A stretch of 64,000 bases of DNA from Numida meleagris (lineage: Eukaryota > Chordata > Aves > Galliformes > Numididae), in NCBI RefSeq assembly GCF_002078875.1, contig NC_034414.1:35610826-35674825 (forward strand), in the 5' to 3' direction. Within the stretch, counting starts at the first letter, position 1, and every line of letters starts with the position of its first letter. The notes below the pieces were generated by a model, which saw only the letters and a list, made by a program, of their open reading frames with translations, did not search any database and had not been told where the DNA came from. Of the stretch, positions 36,409 through 48,639 are shown piece by piece. The position numbers and the translations under genes are program-made.

Positions 36409-39400
36409 AGTATTAATTTTAAAAATGAATAAAAGTTTTGTTTAAAACAACAATAAACACACCCAAAAACTAAATAAAATCAAGAACAGATATGAGGAGA
36501 AAAGTACAGAAAGTTCTACCTGCTCTTTTTTTGGCAGGTGCACTGATGATCAGGAAATCAGTAATGTTGGTGACAATATCTCCCCTTAATATTCTGGAAT
36601 TATGCAGTGATGTGAGTCTCCTAGTAAGTGAATGTAGTATCTAAATGACCCCTATCTGAAACTAAACATTTTTTCCTTAATAATTGAGATGAAAGGGTAT
36701 TTACACTTCCATTTTGCCCTCTCTTCTCGGCTACAAATGCATTTACTTGCAATGAAATGAACTGACATGAGTGTAAGTAGAACAATTCAAAAGCGTGTGA
36801 AGATTTTCTCACAGAGAAGGTACTGTGACAAAGATTCTTTAGATGAAACAGTGGCTTTTCCTTGACGTAAGAAAGACCTGGCAGTTCTTCTGTTTAATGA
36901 AAGATATTGGGGAAGAGAGCTCAAAAGCAGCATGTGGTAAAATATTTTGTGCAGATTTCATTTTCCACAACCAACAGTGGCACATTGATTTTTTGTTCTG
37001 TACACCAGTGAGATTATACAACTTGGGTGTGCAAAGTAAACAAAGAGAGGATGGGAGAGCAAAGGCAATTAAGGAAATGTCATACCCCCGTGAAGTGTGA
37101 GCACTGCTGACCTGATCTGTGGTTTGAAATCCCCAAATTCTAGAAGCACGGGGAAACAGATACGAACTCATTTCTTGTTTGGCCCTGCCTAATGAAAGAG
37201 ACAGAAGCAGTCTGGGAAATAGATTATTGCTGCTACTGTTGCTCTTTCATTCCTAAGGTCTTGATGCCCTAAAGGAAAGACAGAAGCAAATGATACATTG
37301 TTTGCTCACCTTGCACAGGCTTCTAGATGTTTACTATATTTGCGTTCATAATCGGTCCTGGAAACATTAGGGTTTCCAAGGGCAAGTCCATTACAGTAAA
37401 AGGCTCAAATAACAATAGTTGTAAATAACAAATGGTGTATATTGTTAATGACTTTCTTCTGAGTTTCTCAAGCTTTACTAAAACATTTATCCAAAATGTC
37501 TTTCTGTATAACTAACAAAAAACTAAAGTATTTCATTATTAATCAGATTTCATTATTATACTTTTTTTTTTTTTTACTCCTTCTCTAAGTTGTAATGTTC
37601 CCTGTATTATTGTCTGTCATAGAAAATATTTTTGGAAATATTTTTTCTGACAAATATTCACAAATATTTCTGATCTATTTTTTATAGAATTCCATATTTG
37701 AAAATACTTTGATCAAGTTGTTTTCACATAGCTTACTGCTTCATTAGTGATATGAAACTTTAAGCAGCTCTGTAGCTCTGATTATTACACTCCTGTAAGG
37801 GTACGACACTACCTGTATGTCAACTCTTTTTTTATTCATTTTCAATTTTCTCACTAGTTTTCCTGTGAAATTTTATAAACCTCGCATGTCTTCTTAATAT
37901 GGTCCTGAAATGGGCTATATTTCCATCCAGTAGTTAACATTAAACTTATAAATTTGATAGAATCTAAGAAAAATACTGTCATAAATATGCTTATAACACT
38001 GCTTGCTGGTTCACTGGTCATAATTCTTGGCTATTGGCAGCTTTATCCAAAATCAAAGGTTTTAATAAGCTCTGCAAAATAATAGCAAGCTACCTGCTGT
38101 AGCCTGCCAGAACCTTGCATGGTTCCTGGAAGGCAACTAGCAAATGGATTTTTTGCACATCAGTTTCCTCTTACTGCAGCAATCTGAAGTGAGGAAATCT
38201 ATATGAAAATCCCTTTCTGTCTTTACAGTTTTCCTCTACTATATTAACTTTTATGGCAATATTTAGGGGAAGAAGAATTGACCAATCTAATTCTGAAAAA
38301 CTGTTCCTTTCTTTCACCAAAGACTGCTTTTGGAGCCGATGCTGTCTCTGCTAGGGAGTAGCACAGTAAGATGCAGCTTGCGCCTGCTGTCTTCCACCCT
38401 GTGACTGTGCATTCTTGCGAAGAGTACCTCCACCCTCCTTGTAACAAAGGGTATTTCCATCTGCTTCTAACTGAAGCATTCTGCATCATCCTTTTCTATT
38501 TCAGGTTTGAGCTTGCTGGAAAAGGCTTTCTGCTGTTCCCAAGCTCATGTCCCACTTCACTAAACTTTTTTTTTTATTTTACATAAATACCTATGTAAGC
38601 CTGTTCACTTTGCCTGAGTTTTTTGTTTTAAACACACTTTAGTTGGCACGTCAGGTTTGAGGTAAGTGATAGAATCAATTCCAACATGAAAGGTCTTCTA
38701 TGATGAAACCTTAAGAAAATTCATTAATATTAACTGTTTAAGGTAATAAATATAGTATCATTCCTTAAAACTTACATTTTATTGAGCTAAAAAAATCTCC
38801 ATTTTTTAAAAAAACATGCAACTAGCAATATCAGGCTTTAAATGGAGATTTACTACCCCAGATTGTATGTACACAATGTATTTTGAACAAGACAAAACAA
38901 AGAACTGTCAAAATCAAGCAATTCAAATTCAAATTAGCTTCTGTTTTTAGGCTTACCTTTTTTTTTTTTTTAAAGAAAGCGAGGTTATGACTACAAAAAA
39001 CTTTATTTTTTATCCATTCTGATTACAGCATCACAGAGTTTTCAGTTTCTCTTGTGACAATCTGTGTAAGAAGAGTTTTTCTAGAAATACTCTCCTGTAA
39101 GGGTCTACAAGACTGTTTGCTCAACTTTAACATGGAAGGATTTTGCCAGTTAGAATTTTCTCAAAAATTCAAGTTTACAGACTATGTGTCTTAAGAAGAT
39201 ATCAGAATTTTTAAACTGTCCATTTAATTTCATAATTTTCAGATGTAAAGCTGTAAAGGGTGTATGCAGCATTATAAAAGCTCTGAACAAATCATATTGT
39301 TATTAAATATTACGGGAACGCGTTCAAAACTTTGAATGTGCCAGTAAAATGTTAATTTGTTCCTTTGTATGTATACATGACAATGATGCATTTATACACA

Positions 39401-40050
39401 CTCATGCATATGCAGAAATGATGCATACATGAATGATGCCTATCGATATTCCCTGCCTCACGCATTGGATTCAAACAGATCAGCGCTCACTTACCAGTTT
39501 TTAACTTGTGTCCCATACCTCACCCACCACTCTCTGCAGACAAAGGGCAGAAGCAGAGGCACAAACACCCACCTTGGCTACTTTACACCACCCTCTGAGT
39601 GTTTCACAAACTGTCTGGGAGAACCACGTGAGGGCAATTTGACTGTCAGTCAGCCATCAGCGAGTGGTGGTATGTGGAGATAACGGTGAAAAATGCGCAC
39701 TAAGTTTGGGTGCTTAATCTGAGCATGGGATTTGTGATGATATCTGCCTCACAGACAAGAATGCTAGCTTACAGGCCACAAAGCCTGCTCATGTCTCCAG
39801 ACCTTTAAGGCTGAAAGAAAGAAGGCAGAAGTGGCATGTTCTATGGGAGAGAAGTGGCGACCCAATGCTGGCTGCTCCAGCCCTGCGGCACATCAGCCCC
39901 AACTGCCTGCAGTTGCCTTTCTCTGGGGACTGGCTTTCCCCAGCTGCTGGCAGTGAGAGGAGCATGGGCACCCTTGTGAGGGTCCACATGCTCCTGCAGA
40001 GTAGAAAGCAGCTTTGAAGGTATGACTGCACCCTGGGACACACGGGAGGG
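36409..40050. other. Intergenic/upstream region, no gene recognised
   Basis: About 3.6 kb immediately upstream of the CpG island. It is AT-rich up to about 39400, then gradually more GC-rich. A cluster of ATGCAT/ATGATGC words lies at about 39383-39440. Distal promoter or enhancer elements of ARHGAP5 could lie here, but nothing specific can be shown. A divergent noncoding transcript from the CpG island, as exists at the human locus, would run through this stretch on the minus strand; no sequence evidence proves it here. Confidence 0.5.
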
Positions 40051-40536
40051 TGAGCAAGCACCCGGCGGGGCAACAGCAAGCACTGTGGTTGGGTGGGAGG
40101 GGACCGACCTCCACCTCTTAGGCAGTTTTAAACTCCGGCGTTCCCCCTTCTTCCTGCGTTTAGGAACATGCCCCGTCTCATTCAGGCAGCGTACACGGAC
40201 ACACTTCGAAGCTGCTCACACGTACGTGACCGTCGCGGCGCCTCGGCCTGCATCGCCGTCCACGGCGGGACTAGAACCGGCGGCCCACAACCCCTCGCCT
40301 CCCCGCGCTACCCATGCGGCCACCGGGGCACAAGCGAGACTCCGGGCGCGCGCGCCCGCTCGGGCTGGGGAGGGGGGAAGAGGGAGGCGGGGCAGAGCGC
40401 GGGAACGCGCGCGAGCTCGCGAAGCCGACGGGCGGCGCGCGCTCTCCCAGGCTTCCCAGGGAATCCAGCGGCAGCAGGAAGAGGCGCTTCCCCGCGCACG
40501 CGCAGCTGGCCTGGCGGGCGCGCGCTGAGCCGCGGC

Positions 40537-40567
40537 GGCGGGCGGGAGGGAGGGGGGAGGGGAGGGA
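40537..40567 (+). other. G-quadruplex-prone G tract in the CpG island
   Basis: Consecutive runs of three to six G separated by one or two bases (GGG C GGG A GGG A GGGGGG A GGGG A GGG) sit just upstream of the inferred transcription start. The pattern meets the usual G3+N1-7 quadruplex rule. Confidence 0.6.
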
Positions 40568-40619
40568 AGCTGCTGAGGTAAAGTTAGGGGGAGAGAGAGA
40601 CTCCGTCAGCCAAGCGAGA

Positions 40620-40844
40620 GCCGGGGAAGCTCGGCGGCCGCCATTACTGAGCCGAGAGCGCTGAGGAGAGAGCGGAGAGGCGGGACGGGACTGTGGCGGC
40701 CGGCAGCGCTCGAGAGCCGCGGGCCGGAAAGAGGAGAGAGCCTCGCGGGGAGGGGAAGCCGCCGGGGGCGCCGGCGTGGAGAGAGCGTCCCGGGAATGCA
40801 GCCGCTCCCACCGCGGCGGAGGAGCAGGATCCCGGCGGCGCGAG
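40620..40844 (+). other. ARHGAP5: Inferred noncoding exon 1 of ARHGAP5
   Basis: Placed by inference. A YY1-like GCCGCCATT at 40637-40645 commonly sits just downstream of TATA-less starts. A good splice donor, GCGCGAG|GTGAGG, falls at 40844/40845. An alternative donor, TGCTGAG|GTAAAG, lies at 40577/40578, so the exon could end earlier or the gene could use several first exons. If 40844 joins 50663, an upstream ATG at 40796 opens a frame that stops after 18 codons, shortly past the junction. Start and end need 5' RACE or RNA-seq. Confidence 0.35.
40637..40645 (-). promoter_or_regulatory. Candidate YY1 site
   Basis: GCCGCCATT on the + strand is AATGGCGGC on the minus strand and contains the YY1 core ATGGCGGC. 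Its position inside the CpG island suits a start-site-proximal YY1 element. Motif match only. Confidence 0.4.
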
Positions 40845-40890
40845 GTGAGGGCAGGAATCCGCTCCCCCGGGAGCTCCGGCGGCCCGCAGC

Positions 40891-40913
40891 GGGGCGGGCG
40901 GGACGGGGCGGGG
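40891..40913 (+). promoter_or_regulatory. Tandem GC boxes (Sp1/KLF type)
   Basis: GGGGCGGG at 40891-40898 and GGGGCGGGG at 40905-40913 are two close matches to the Sp1 consensus, just downstream of the inferred first-exon donor within the CpG island. Confidence 0.5.
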
Positions 40914-41204
40914 AGGCGGCCGCAGCCCGGGTGAACGGTGCGGTTGCTGCTGGCCGCAGCCGGCCCGGAAGGCTGGGGCCGGAGCGGGGAGAGGGCGGGC
41001 GGCCCCCGGCCCCGGGCGCCCCCTCGGCACCGCGGCGGGGAGGGGAGGCGAGGCGGGGAAGGCGGGGAGCCTGGTCCCACGCAGGTGATGAAGGCCCGAG
41101 CGATGGGAGGGTCTGAGGCTGCCGTGCGAGCTGCCAGCTGGTCACGGCTCTCCGGGGAGGGAGGGCGACAGGAAGGGGAGCTCCCCTGCTCCTCTGCTTT
41201 CCTT

Positions 41205-41324
41205 NNNNNNNNNNNNNNNNNNNNNNNNNNNNNNNNNNNNNNNNNNNNNNNNNNNNNNNNNNNNNNNNNNNNNNNNNNNNNNNNNNNNNNNNNNNNNNNN
41301 NNNNNNNNNNNNNNNNNNNNNNNN
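41205..41324. other. Assembly gap (120 N)
   Basis: 120 undetermined bases interrupt the 3' flank of the CpG island. The sequence before the gap is GC-rich; the sequence after it is pyrimidine-rich (CCTTTCTGTTCCCC). The true gap size may differ. Translations through it are meaningless. Confidence 0.99.
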
Positions 41325-43084
41325 CCTTTCTGTTCCCCTTTCTCGGTACTTCTTTCCCTCCTCACTGCCCCCTTCTACTCGTCCTCGTCTTCTTTTCGTC
41401 CTCCACCAAATTTGAACAGTTATCGATTCTCCTCCTTCCTTTCACCTTCAAGTGTTGTGTGACACTAAATTGAAGCAAACTTCGCTCTCCTAATGATGTC
41501 TGTGCATTTCTGTTTTTCCACCAGGTGGATTTTAAGCCTTTGAAATAGGGTAGCCAGTTGCAGCGTTGCAGCTCTCAAGCATTTTGAATCCCTTAAACCA
41601 GCATAACCTTTAGACTCTCTCCACCCAAGGAAAGCACCAGAGACGCACAGAGAGCCACAGTGTTAAAAATATAGGACATAAGAAGTGCAAAATACTATTT
41701 TTACTTAAAAATAAGGACCCTTTCTTCAGGGTGGGAAGAAATACAGGTCACCTTCCCCAGAATCTGGCCTACCCTTTGCTCAGTGGGCCCCTTTTGCCCT
41801 CTCCTGTATTGCTTCTGGTACCAATGTGGAGTATTTCCTTAATAAGTAGGAGGGAAGTGTTTTAAATCTAGACCAAAATAGGCCTGTGGGGGTATGTGTG
41901 TATTCTTTAGTTTAGTGTCATGCAGATAATTGCGAGATTTTTTTTTTCTTAATAAAAATCCGTGACAGAAATTTTAAAAACTCTTCTGCAGTGTAAAAAT
42001 AGAGACAGAGATATCAGCATGTGCTGGTCAATTGGGCGTCCATTTTAAACCTGTGCACTGAGGCCAGTTACAGCGCTGGTACTCATGTACTTACTCCATA
42101 GATTAATGAGGAATTACAGGGTGGCATTTTCCGGTTGTGCTGCCGTACCTTCCGAGGGCTCTTCAGGATGACAGCTGCTGTCAGCAGTGACATCACTGAG
42201 CATGGTTGCACGTTTTCTCAAGGAAAAAACATTTGTATGTAAAACTTGTAGTATCTAACACTAGCATATTGCAAATGTTCATCCAGGTGTGTTTTTAGGA
42301 GGGTCTATTTTTCTTTGTATCTTATTTGAAAATTCTTTTTAAGATGTGCTATAATCTATTTATAGTTTTCTACTGGAACTCTGTTACTAGAGCTCAGAAA
42401 GTGTGGAGCAGCTACAGTAGTTTTTTTTTTTGAAAGAATCTGTAGCACTTAAAGTAGCAGAAATCATTTTTAGCATTTGTTATGTGATCGCTATCTTGGT
42501 GTATTTTATATCAAGTTGTTTTTAAGCCCGGGGCATACTGAACTTAAATAGTATGCATTTTTTAAAAGTATCCCCATGGGAAGTGGCTGCCAGCATTGTG
42601 TATTTAAAAAAAAAAAAAAAAAAGTAAATAATTGCAACCAAATGCTCGCTGCTCTCTGGTGCTGGGCTGTATTTTAGGTAAGGTATTACATGTGTAATGT
42701 AATCCAGTTAAATACTTTATGCTCAGACTGAATTGTTTTAAAATCCTATATTTAGCGCTAACAATCAAATGCTGCAATTTTTGAGGTTAAAATATGTTTT
42801 CCTAAAGCTGTAGGTGCTTTTTCATGTGCAGACTGAGTAGGAAAGAAATGCACTGACTACTAGTAGGTTGTTGCGTGTAAGTTTCCTCTCTGGGAGTTGC
42901 TAGTCGAGTAGTGGTCCAGAGCTAACTCCACTTCCGTTTACTGAAGGTGCTAAAAGGAGGCAGGCAGTATTTTAAGGTTTCCTTAGATATATCCTTAACA
43001 GCAGATGCATCCTATGTACTGGCATCTTCTGATGATGTTTTGCATGCAACTGTAAAGCTCTCCATGCCATTGTTTTTGATAGGC

Positions 43085-43560
43085 TGACACGTGGAGTGTC
43101 CTTAAAATCGCGTGTATCGGACGTGCTCCAGGCGTCGTGCTGGCCGACCTTTCCTGGGGGGATGTGAGTTTGTGCAGACAGGTGTTCAGGGCTGCTGTCG
43201 TGGCTCTGTTGGTTAGCGGACTGGAAGCGTCGCATCCGTAAGCGGCGCACCTATGGGAGTAAAACCTGTTTTGCCTTCTTAGTGTGGAGTGATGGAGAGT
43301 TCCTTTCCGAGGTTCTGACGGCCCTGTTAGGGCAGAGTTCTGCCCTGGCGGAGCGATTGCGGCTGCGGCCCGGTGGCCGCCAGGGGGCTTCGTCTGCACG
43401 GCGATGCGGCCCCGCGCCCCGCCGGGTGGGAGCACCTGCGCCAGGGACGGGCGAGCCGCTGGCCGCCTCCTGGTCTCCAGGTGTGCCGCCAGGCCTGCAG
43501 GGAGCAGCTCGGTGACTGGTCGTCCGGTGATACCGAGAGCTGTCCGTTAGTGCTGCCAGG
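43085..43560. promoter_or_regulatory. Second CpG-rich patch within intron 1
   Basis: About 475 bp with a clear rise in CpG density, strongest at 43320-43520 (for example GATGCGGCCCCGCGCCCCGC), in an otherwise AT-rich intron about 2.4 kb downstream of the main island. It includes a CTCF-like sequence at 43377. It may be an alternative promoter, an intronic regulatory CpG island or an insulator. No TATA or clear exon structure is visible. Confidence 0.6.
43377..43388 (+). promoter_or_regulatory. Candidate CTCF binding site
   Basis: CCGCCAGGGGGC agrees with the CTCF core CCASYAGRKGGC at every position but one (G for A at position 3). It lies in a CpG-rich context. Motif match only; occupancy unknown. 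Confidence 0.45.
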
Positions 43561-46500
43561 ATTTCTTTTTCTTGTATCTGTTACTACCAACGTAAAGGAG
43601 GCATAACGCTTTTAGTTTTTTTTTTTCCTGAGAGCTCTTAGCCTAGGGGTCAGTGTAACTGAGGTTGGAATGTTGTTGTTTCTTCATTGTTTTTAGGAGG
43701 TACTTGTATAAGGGCATTCGTTTCACAGATTGTTTGAGCCCTGACCTCGATTCCATATGTTTGTACGTTTTAATGGAATATTTAAACAAAAGAAAAATGA
43801 GTTTGGAATTTTTGGCAGGGAAATTGAAGGAATTGTAGCACAGTTACTTTGAGTATTAGCTGTGCTTTTATAATGTCTAACACCTGTAAGAAACTGAAAG
43901 AATCTGTGGTTATTTCATTGTGGTTATCTGCGTTTTGTGGTACATCAGAGCAGTTTCCTTGGTTTTGCAGTACTGTATCGCTAGACATGCTAGCATAACT
44001 GAAGGATGTTTGCGTTTAGAATGGTGAAACTGAAACCTCCATGCACAGTTTTAGAAATGTGGGTATTTTTACATCGTAGCATTAACTCAGTTAAATTAGC
44101 TAAAGATTATGCAAAATATTATTGCCACTTACACGTGGCTTTTCATTTGTTTACATTGTGAACAATTTAAGTGTTCTCACATTACACAGCGAGAAATTAC
44201 ACATTTGGGTTGTACAAGTTACTCTTTGATTCAAGTCTCCAAACTTCTCCTGTCAGTACCTGGACTCTGTACTGCAGTCCCTCACCAGGCCACATAACAT
44301 GAAATGATCCAGATGCATGGACTAGTGAAATCTGTTTAAGTTGCAGCAAATGCTTTTTAGCCTTATTTCTCTCCTTACCTTGATAGCCTCCCTCATCTGC
44401 TTCATTTTCTTTTTTCTTTTTCTGTCGGTTCAGTCTTGGGTCCCTTCTGTAAGATTTCCTCCCTTTGTGCTTTTGTGTTTTCTTGAATGACTTTGTCAAT
44501 AGCCTGATCAGGTAGTCTTGCACTAAGAAATTCCTGTGAGCAGTAGGCATGCCTTAAGCAGTAGGAGCTTTTCCTGTGGAGGAAGGATTATGAATTTATT
44601 TTTCCCATAAGCTTGCACTATTTACTTTGCTGTTAAAATAAAAGCTTTGAACGTGTATTGAATGCTCTTGAGTATTCAGAAATCTGTAGATAAGTCACTT
44701 GAGAGGCCTAAGTTCAGACTTGTGAAGTGATGATAATTGGAACGTCTGCAGTTTACCTGTGTTATTCCTTGATCTAATCTGTGTAGTTTGTTTGTGTTTT
44801 GTGATTTTTGCCAACAGCAGCAATGACAATTGATTCCCCGGAGTACTGTATTCCAGCTGAGGGGTGATGGTCTGTTTTGAATATAGAAATAAAATTTAGG
44901 CCTTGCTTTAATTCTGGGCAATGCAATAGAGATTTTCAAATTTTTCATATTGCAAGGAGAGATTTAGGATTTCCAACCCTGGAAAAATAGTGGTCCTTAA
45001 CTGTTGTCTCTAGCCAGCGTTAGAGTGAGAAGAGGACCATGGAAGAACTTTCCTTGCTTGCCGGTGTTGTTTTCAGCTTCTTAGTTTCTTGTGGTCATGA
45101 GCAGTTCTGGAGAGTCTTTCAAACAACACTTATGCTTCAGCCTTGTTGGGTCTGCAGACTGTAAACATTTTTAGGTTCAGAAAATAATTTCAGAAAGTAT
45201 TCCAGAGTACTCGAAAGTATTTGTGTGTAAGTGATTTTCTTGGCTGTGGACCCACCTGCAACTTCATATGCAGCTGCAATTACTGAATAATGACAAGTGA
45301 TACTATTTTAGTATTTATTAGTTGCTGATAATATCATAGCCCATGCTAATATTTAGAATTTTGCTCAGAAGACTTTGAGATACGTGTATTTGGAAATAAA
45401 TGGTATCTGTGGCTCTAACTGATCTTTTGATGTTTGGTACCACAAGTTGAGAATTGCAGTATTGCTCTGGTATTGATACGTTGCTTATCACTTGCTGAGT
45501 CTTTCTTTTTATCAAAAAGAAGACTTAGTAAAGCTTAAGATTTTTCAGCTACCAATATTATTTCCAAGCAGAAGTAGAATTACTGGGAATGTAATTGTAA
45601 ATGACATAGAAGAAAAAGATAACTTTTGGATGTTATGCTTAACGCATTTACAGCATGGCACTGGACCTTGGACAAAACCATTCCTTAGTTAAAAGTGGCC
45701 TGCACCATAAGCTAGTCCAAATGCATCAAGTTTCATTCCTTTTCTGTGTCTTAGTATATGTAATACTGACCTGGCATCAAAAGTCTGTTTTTGTGTGGTT
45801 GCAAACTGAAGCTCCATGGAAGAGACTGGTTTTTGATAAGTGTACTGTAGTTAGTTGCTGCTATAAAATCAACGTTTATCCAGGTTTATTACGAGTAAGA
45901 GGATTTTGCTGTAGACTGTACTTTTTTTTTTTTAGTAATAAGATTTATATATTTATCTATGCATTCATTTTATGTATTCTCTACTTAACTGTTTGTTTCT
46001 AGTTCATCTTAAAAACCTGTATTTGGTCTTTCAAAGTTACAAATTCTTCTGCAAGTAATTGTGATTTTTTTTCTTGTATTACCTATTTTGTATATTATCT
46101 GAGATAGTGTATTCACTTAGAGGCTTCTGCTACCTAAATATTGTTGAAATACCACCTTGCACTTCTGAAATCACTTACTTAGGATGGGTTATGTCTTCTG
46201 TCTGTTCCAAGTATTAATAGCTGTGTTTAGAGGATTTAAATTAAGAGAAAGATCCAGCTTGGGCTCTGAGTTGTGTATTCAGTTTATAGATTTAAAATGG
46301 GGGAAACAGTTTTCTTGTGTAAGTTAAGAGTTATACCTTTTCTGATCGCTGCTTCTGCTTTCGTAATTTTGAAATTGTTGATGAATCTTACCTTTGTTTT
46401 CAGATCCCTCAGGGAAGGACTTACTGAAGGTCACTGTTTAAATTTGGTGACATCACTGCAGAAAGATCACAGCAGGATAATCATCCTGCTTTGCACCTTG

Positions 46501-48639
46501 TTTTTCTAACAGTAAGTTTAGGCTTTAGGTCTTCATAATCTGATTTTTAAGGGGGGGCAGGTGGGTGAGTAAATACAAGATGGTACACCTTGTTTTCTTT
46601 ATAACTGCACCAGGAAATCTAAAAGCCTGTGGAGACATGGTCTTATGACACGATTGTTGAAGGTCAGAGATTCTTCCTGCAGTGATGTCATACGCTTCAG
46701 TTCTTCAAAATCCTTCTGTTTACACATAGAAGTGCTCTATTATTTTCAATTCAAAGACTGAAATAACTTGCAGAAAACAACCCCTCCTTTGAGTCTCTGA
46801 CAAAAAATTAGTTGGTATAGAACTTGAAATGTTTTCAGTTTGTTATACTGGAAATAGGCAGGTTCAAGTAAGATAATGAAAGTACCGTATTGTAAACATT
46901 CAGTGTATATTTTAAAACTGTACGGAACTATACAGAACCTTTAAAATAACTGCGCTAAGAAAAATCTTCCATTTGGGCAGCAACTTAATGATGATTACGT
47001 ATTAAATAAAAGTTTCTACCAACTTTATTACTTAATTAAAATAAGCTTCACTCTGAGTTTGCATTGCACAGTCAGTATAGAGTAGAAATTTAAAATAAAA
47101 CAAAAACTGTTTTTTAAATATCTTAAGTGATTCAACTCCCAATGTTTTGAAAGTCTTCTATGTCAGAAATTTTGTGAGAGAGTAGTTTCTTTGCTTTTCG
47201 TTGTAAGTGTCCCATTTCACCTTACTCTTAGTTCTTAGTCCTTAAAAATATATCAGTTAGATGAAACATTTATTGCTAGAGGAGGAAGAACATTTGCTAT
47301 GCGAAGATGTAGGTGATCTGAAAGTATTGATTGAGTCTTGTAAAGTAGTTGCAAATTGACAGCGTCTTCCTGATTAAATGAAATAATCTTGTGAAGGAAG
47401 ATCTGTGTTTAGTCCACATCAAATGTGTATTGTGCTGTGTTAAACAGAAAACATTTTTATAGTGGAAGTGGTGACTAAACTTCTCATCCTAGTGGTTTGA
47501 ATGATGCTACTGTGATAAGGTTCACTTTAGAAAGAAAACACTGGGTTGGTTTATTTGTACTAATATAAACACTGTGAAGGATTTACTTTCACTAAGTGTT
47601 TTTGTTTGCGGAGCCATTTTCTTTTAGTAAATTGTGTGTTTTAAGAATATAAAAATACAGTGGAAAAGGTAAAAAGCAAAATTCTTTCTGAATGCCTTGA
47701 GTAATTTTTTTAAAACAAAACAGAAATTCCTAAAAAGCAGCATAAAAGTTTTACTTGTTGCAATATAAAAACTATTAAGTATTAAAAATTACTGACTTTA
47801 CTTTCCCTTTCTTTTTTAAATGTAAGTCATAGTTTATTCTTTCTTAAAAAGGTATTTTTCTTCACTGTTTCTATACCTGAAAGCTTTTTCTTTTAATGTA
47901 TTATGTATTTCTGTCTTGTGGTCAGTGAGCCTTATTATAAAGATGATTACATAGAAATCTGAAGGTCTGATCAGAGGCACAGTATCTGTTTCTAGGTGGA
48001 AAACTCTGACCAGACATACATTCTGTATAGCCAGTATGTTAAAGGTTTCAAAATTTCCATCTTCTATTACAATGTGATACAAATACTTTTTTAAAGCTAC
48101 TTAATGGCTTCAAGTGTTCTAACATTTGTGAATTAGTTTTTAGGCAGATTTTGAGAGCCTGCTGGGTGATTGATCTTGGATTCCCAGTATTACCAAACAT
48201 CATGATTAGAAAAAGACCCAGAAGGATCGAGTCTAATTTATGGCTCCATGCAGCCTCTCCTTCCCCCCGCCCTCCCCCAAAAAATAGATAAATCAAAAGC
48301 TTACTTATTTCTTCTTACCAAAGGAAGTTACTATAGTAGCATTCTCAAGAATTTTTTGCTGAGAATGACAACATAGCAAATAAAACTGAGCTACTGAGAT
48401 TAAGATTTTAGTGCTAGGACTCCTCATGCCTTTTTCCTTCATATATGGTTTATTTACTTACATATTTAGGTAATTTACATTGTTCAAAGCAACATACTCC
48501 AGAAATATAAAAGGAAATAAGTAATCTGTGTATTCTGTTTATAGTATCATGCGATTACTTTTATTTTTCCATCCTCTTGATTAGAAAATACATTATTAAC
48601 ATATTTTTCTACCGGAAGTAATATTATGAACATATTTTC

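Larger units (their letters stand above)
40120..41204 (+). promoter_or_regulatory. ARHGAP5: CpG island, probable ARHGAP5 promoter
   Basis: About 1.1 kb of very GC-rich, CpG-dense sequence stands out sharply from AT-rich surroundings. It has several GC boxes (GGGGCGGG at 40891, GGGGCGGGG at 40905, GGCGGGGC near 40386), no TATA box, and a YY1-type GCCGCCATT at 40637. It lies about 10 kb upstream of the ARHGAP5 coding exon on the same strand, fitting a housekeeping-type promoter plus a noncoding first exon. The island runs into an assembly gap at 41205, so its true right edge is unknown. CpG-island promoters are often bidirectional. No cDNA evidence is available here to fix the start site. Confidence 0.85.

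Noticed and set aside
40022..40528. 168-codon + frame in the CpG island
   Set aside because: Same compositional reason; overlapping open frames exist in several phases and none resembles a protein.
40271..41365. Long minus-strand open frame (364 codons)
   Set aside because: Composed of CpG-island sequence rich in Arg/Pro/Ala and runs through the N gap. Stop codons are rare in GC-rich DNA, so the frame is a compositional artefact.
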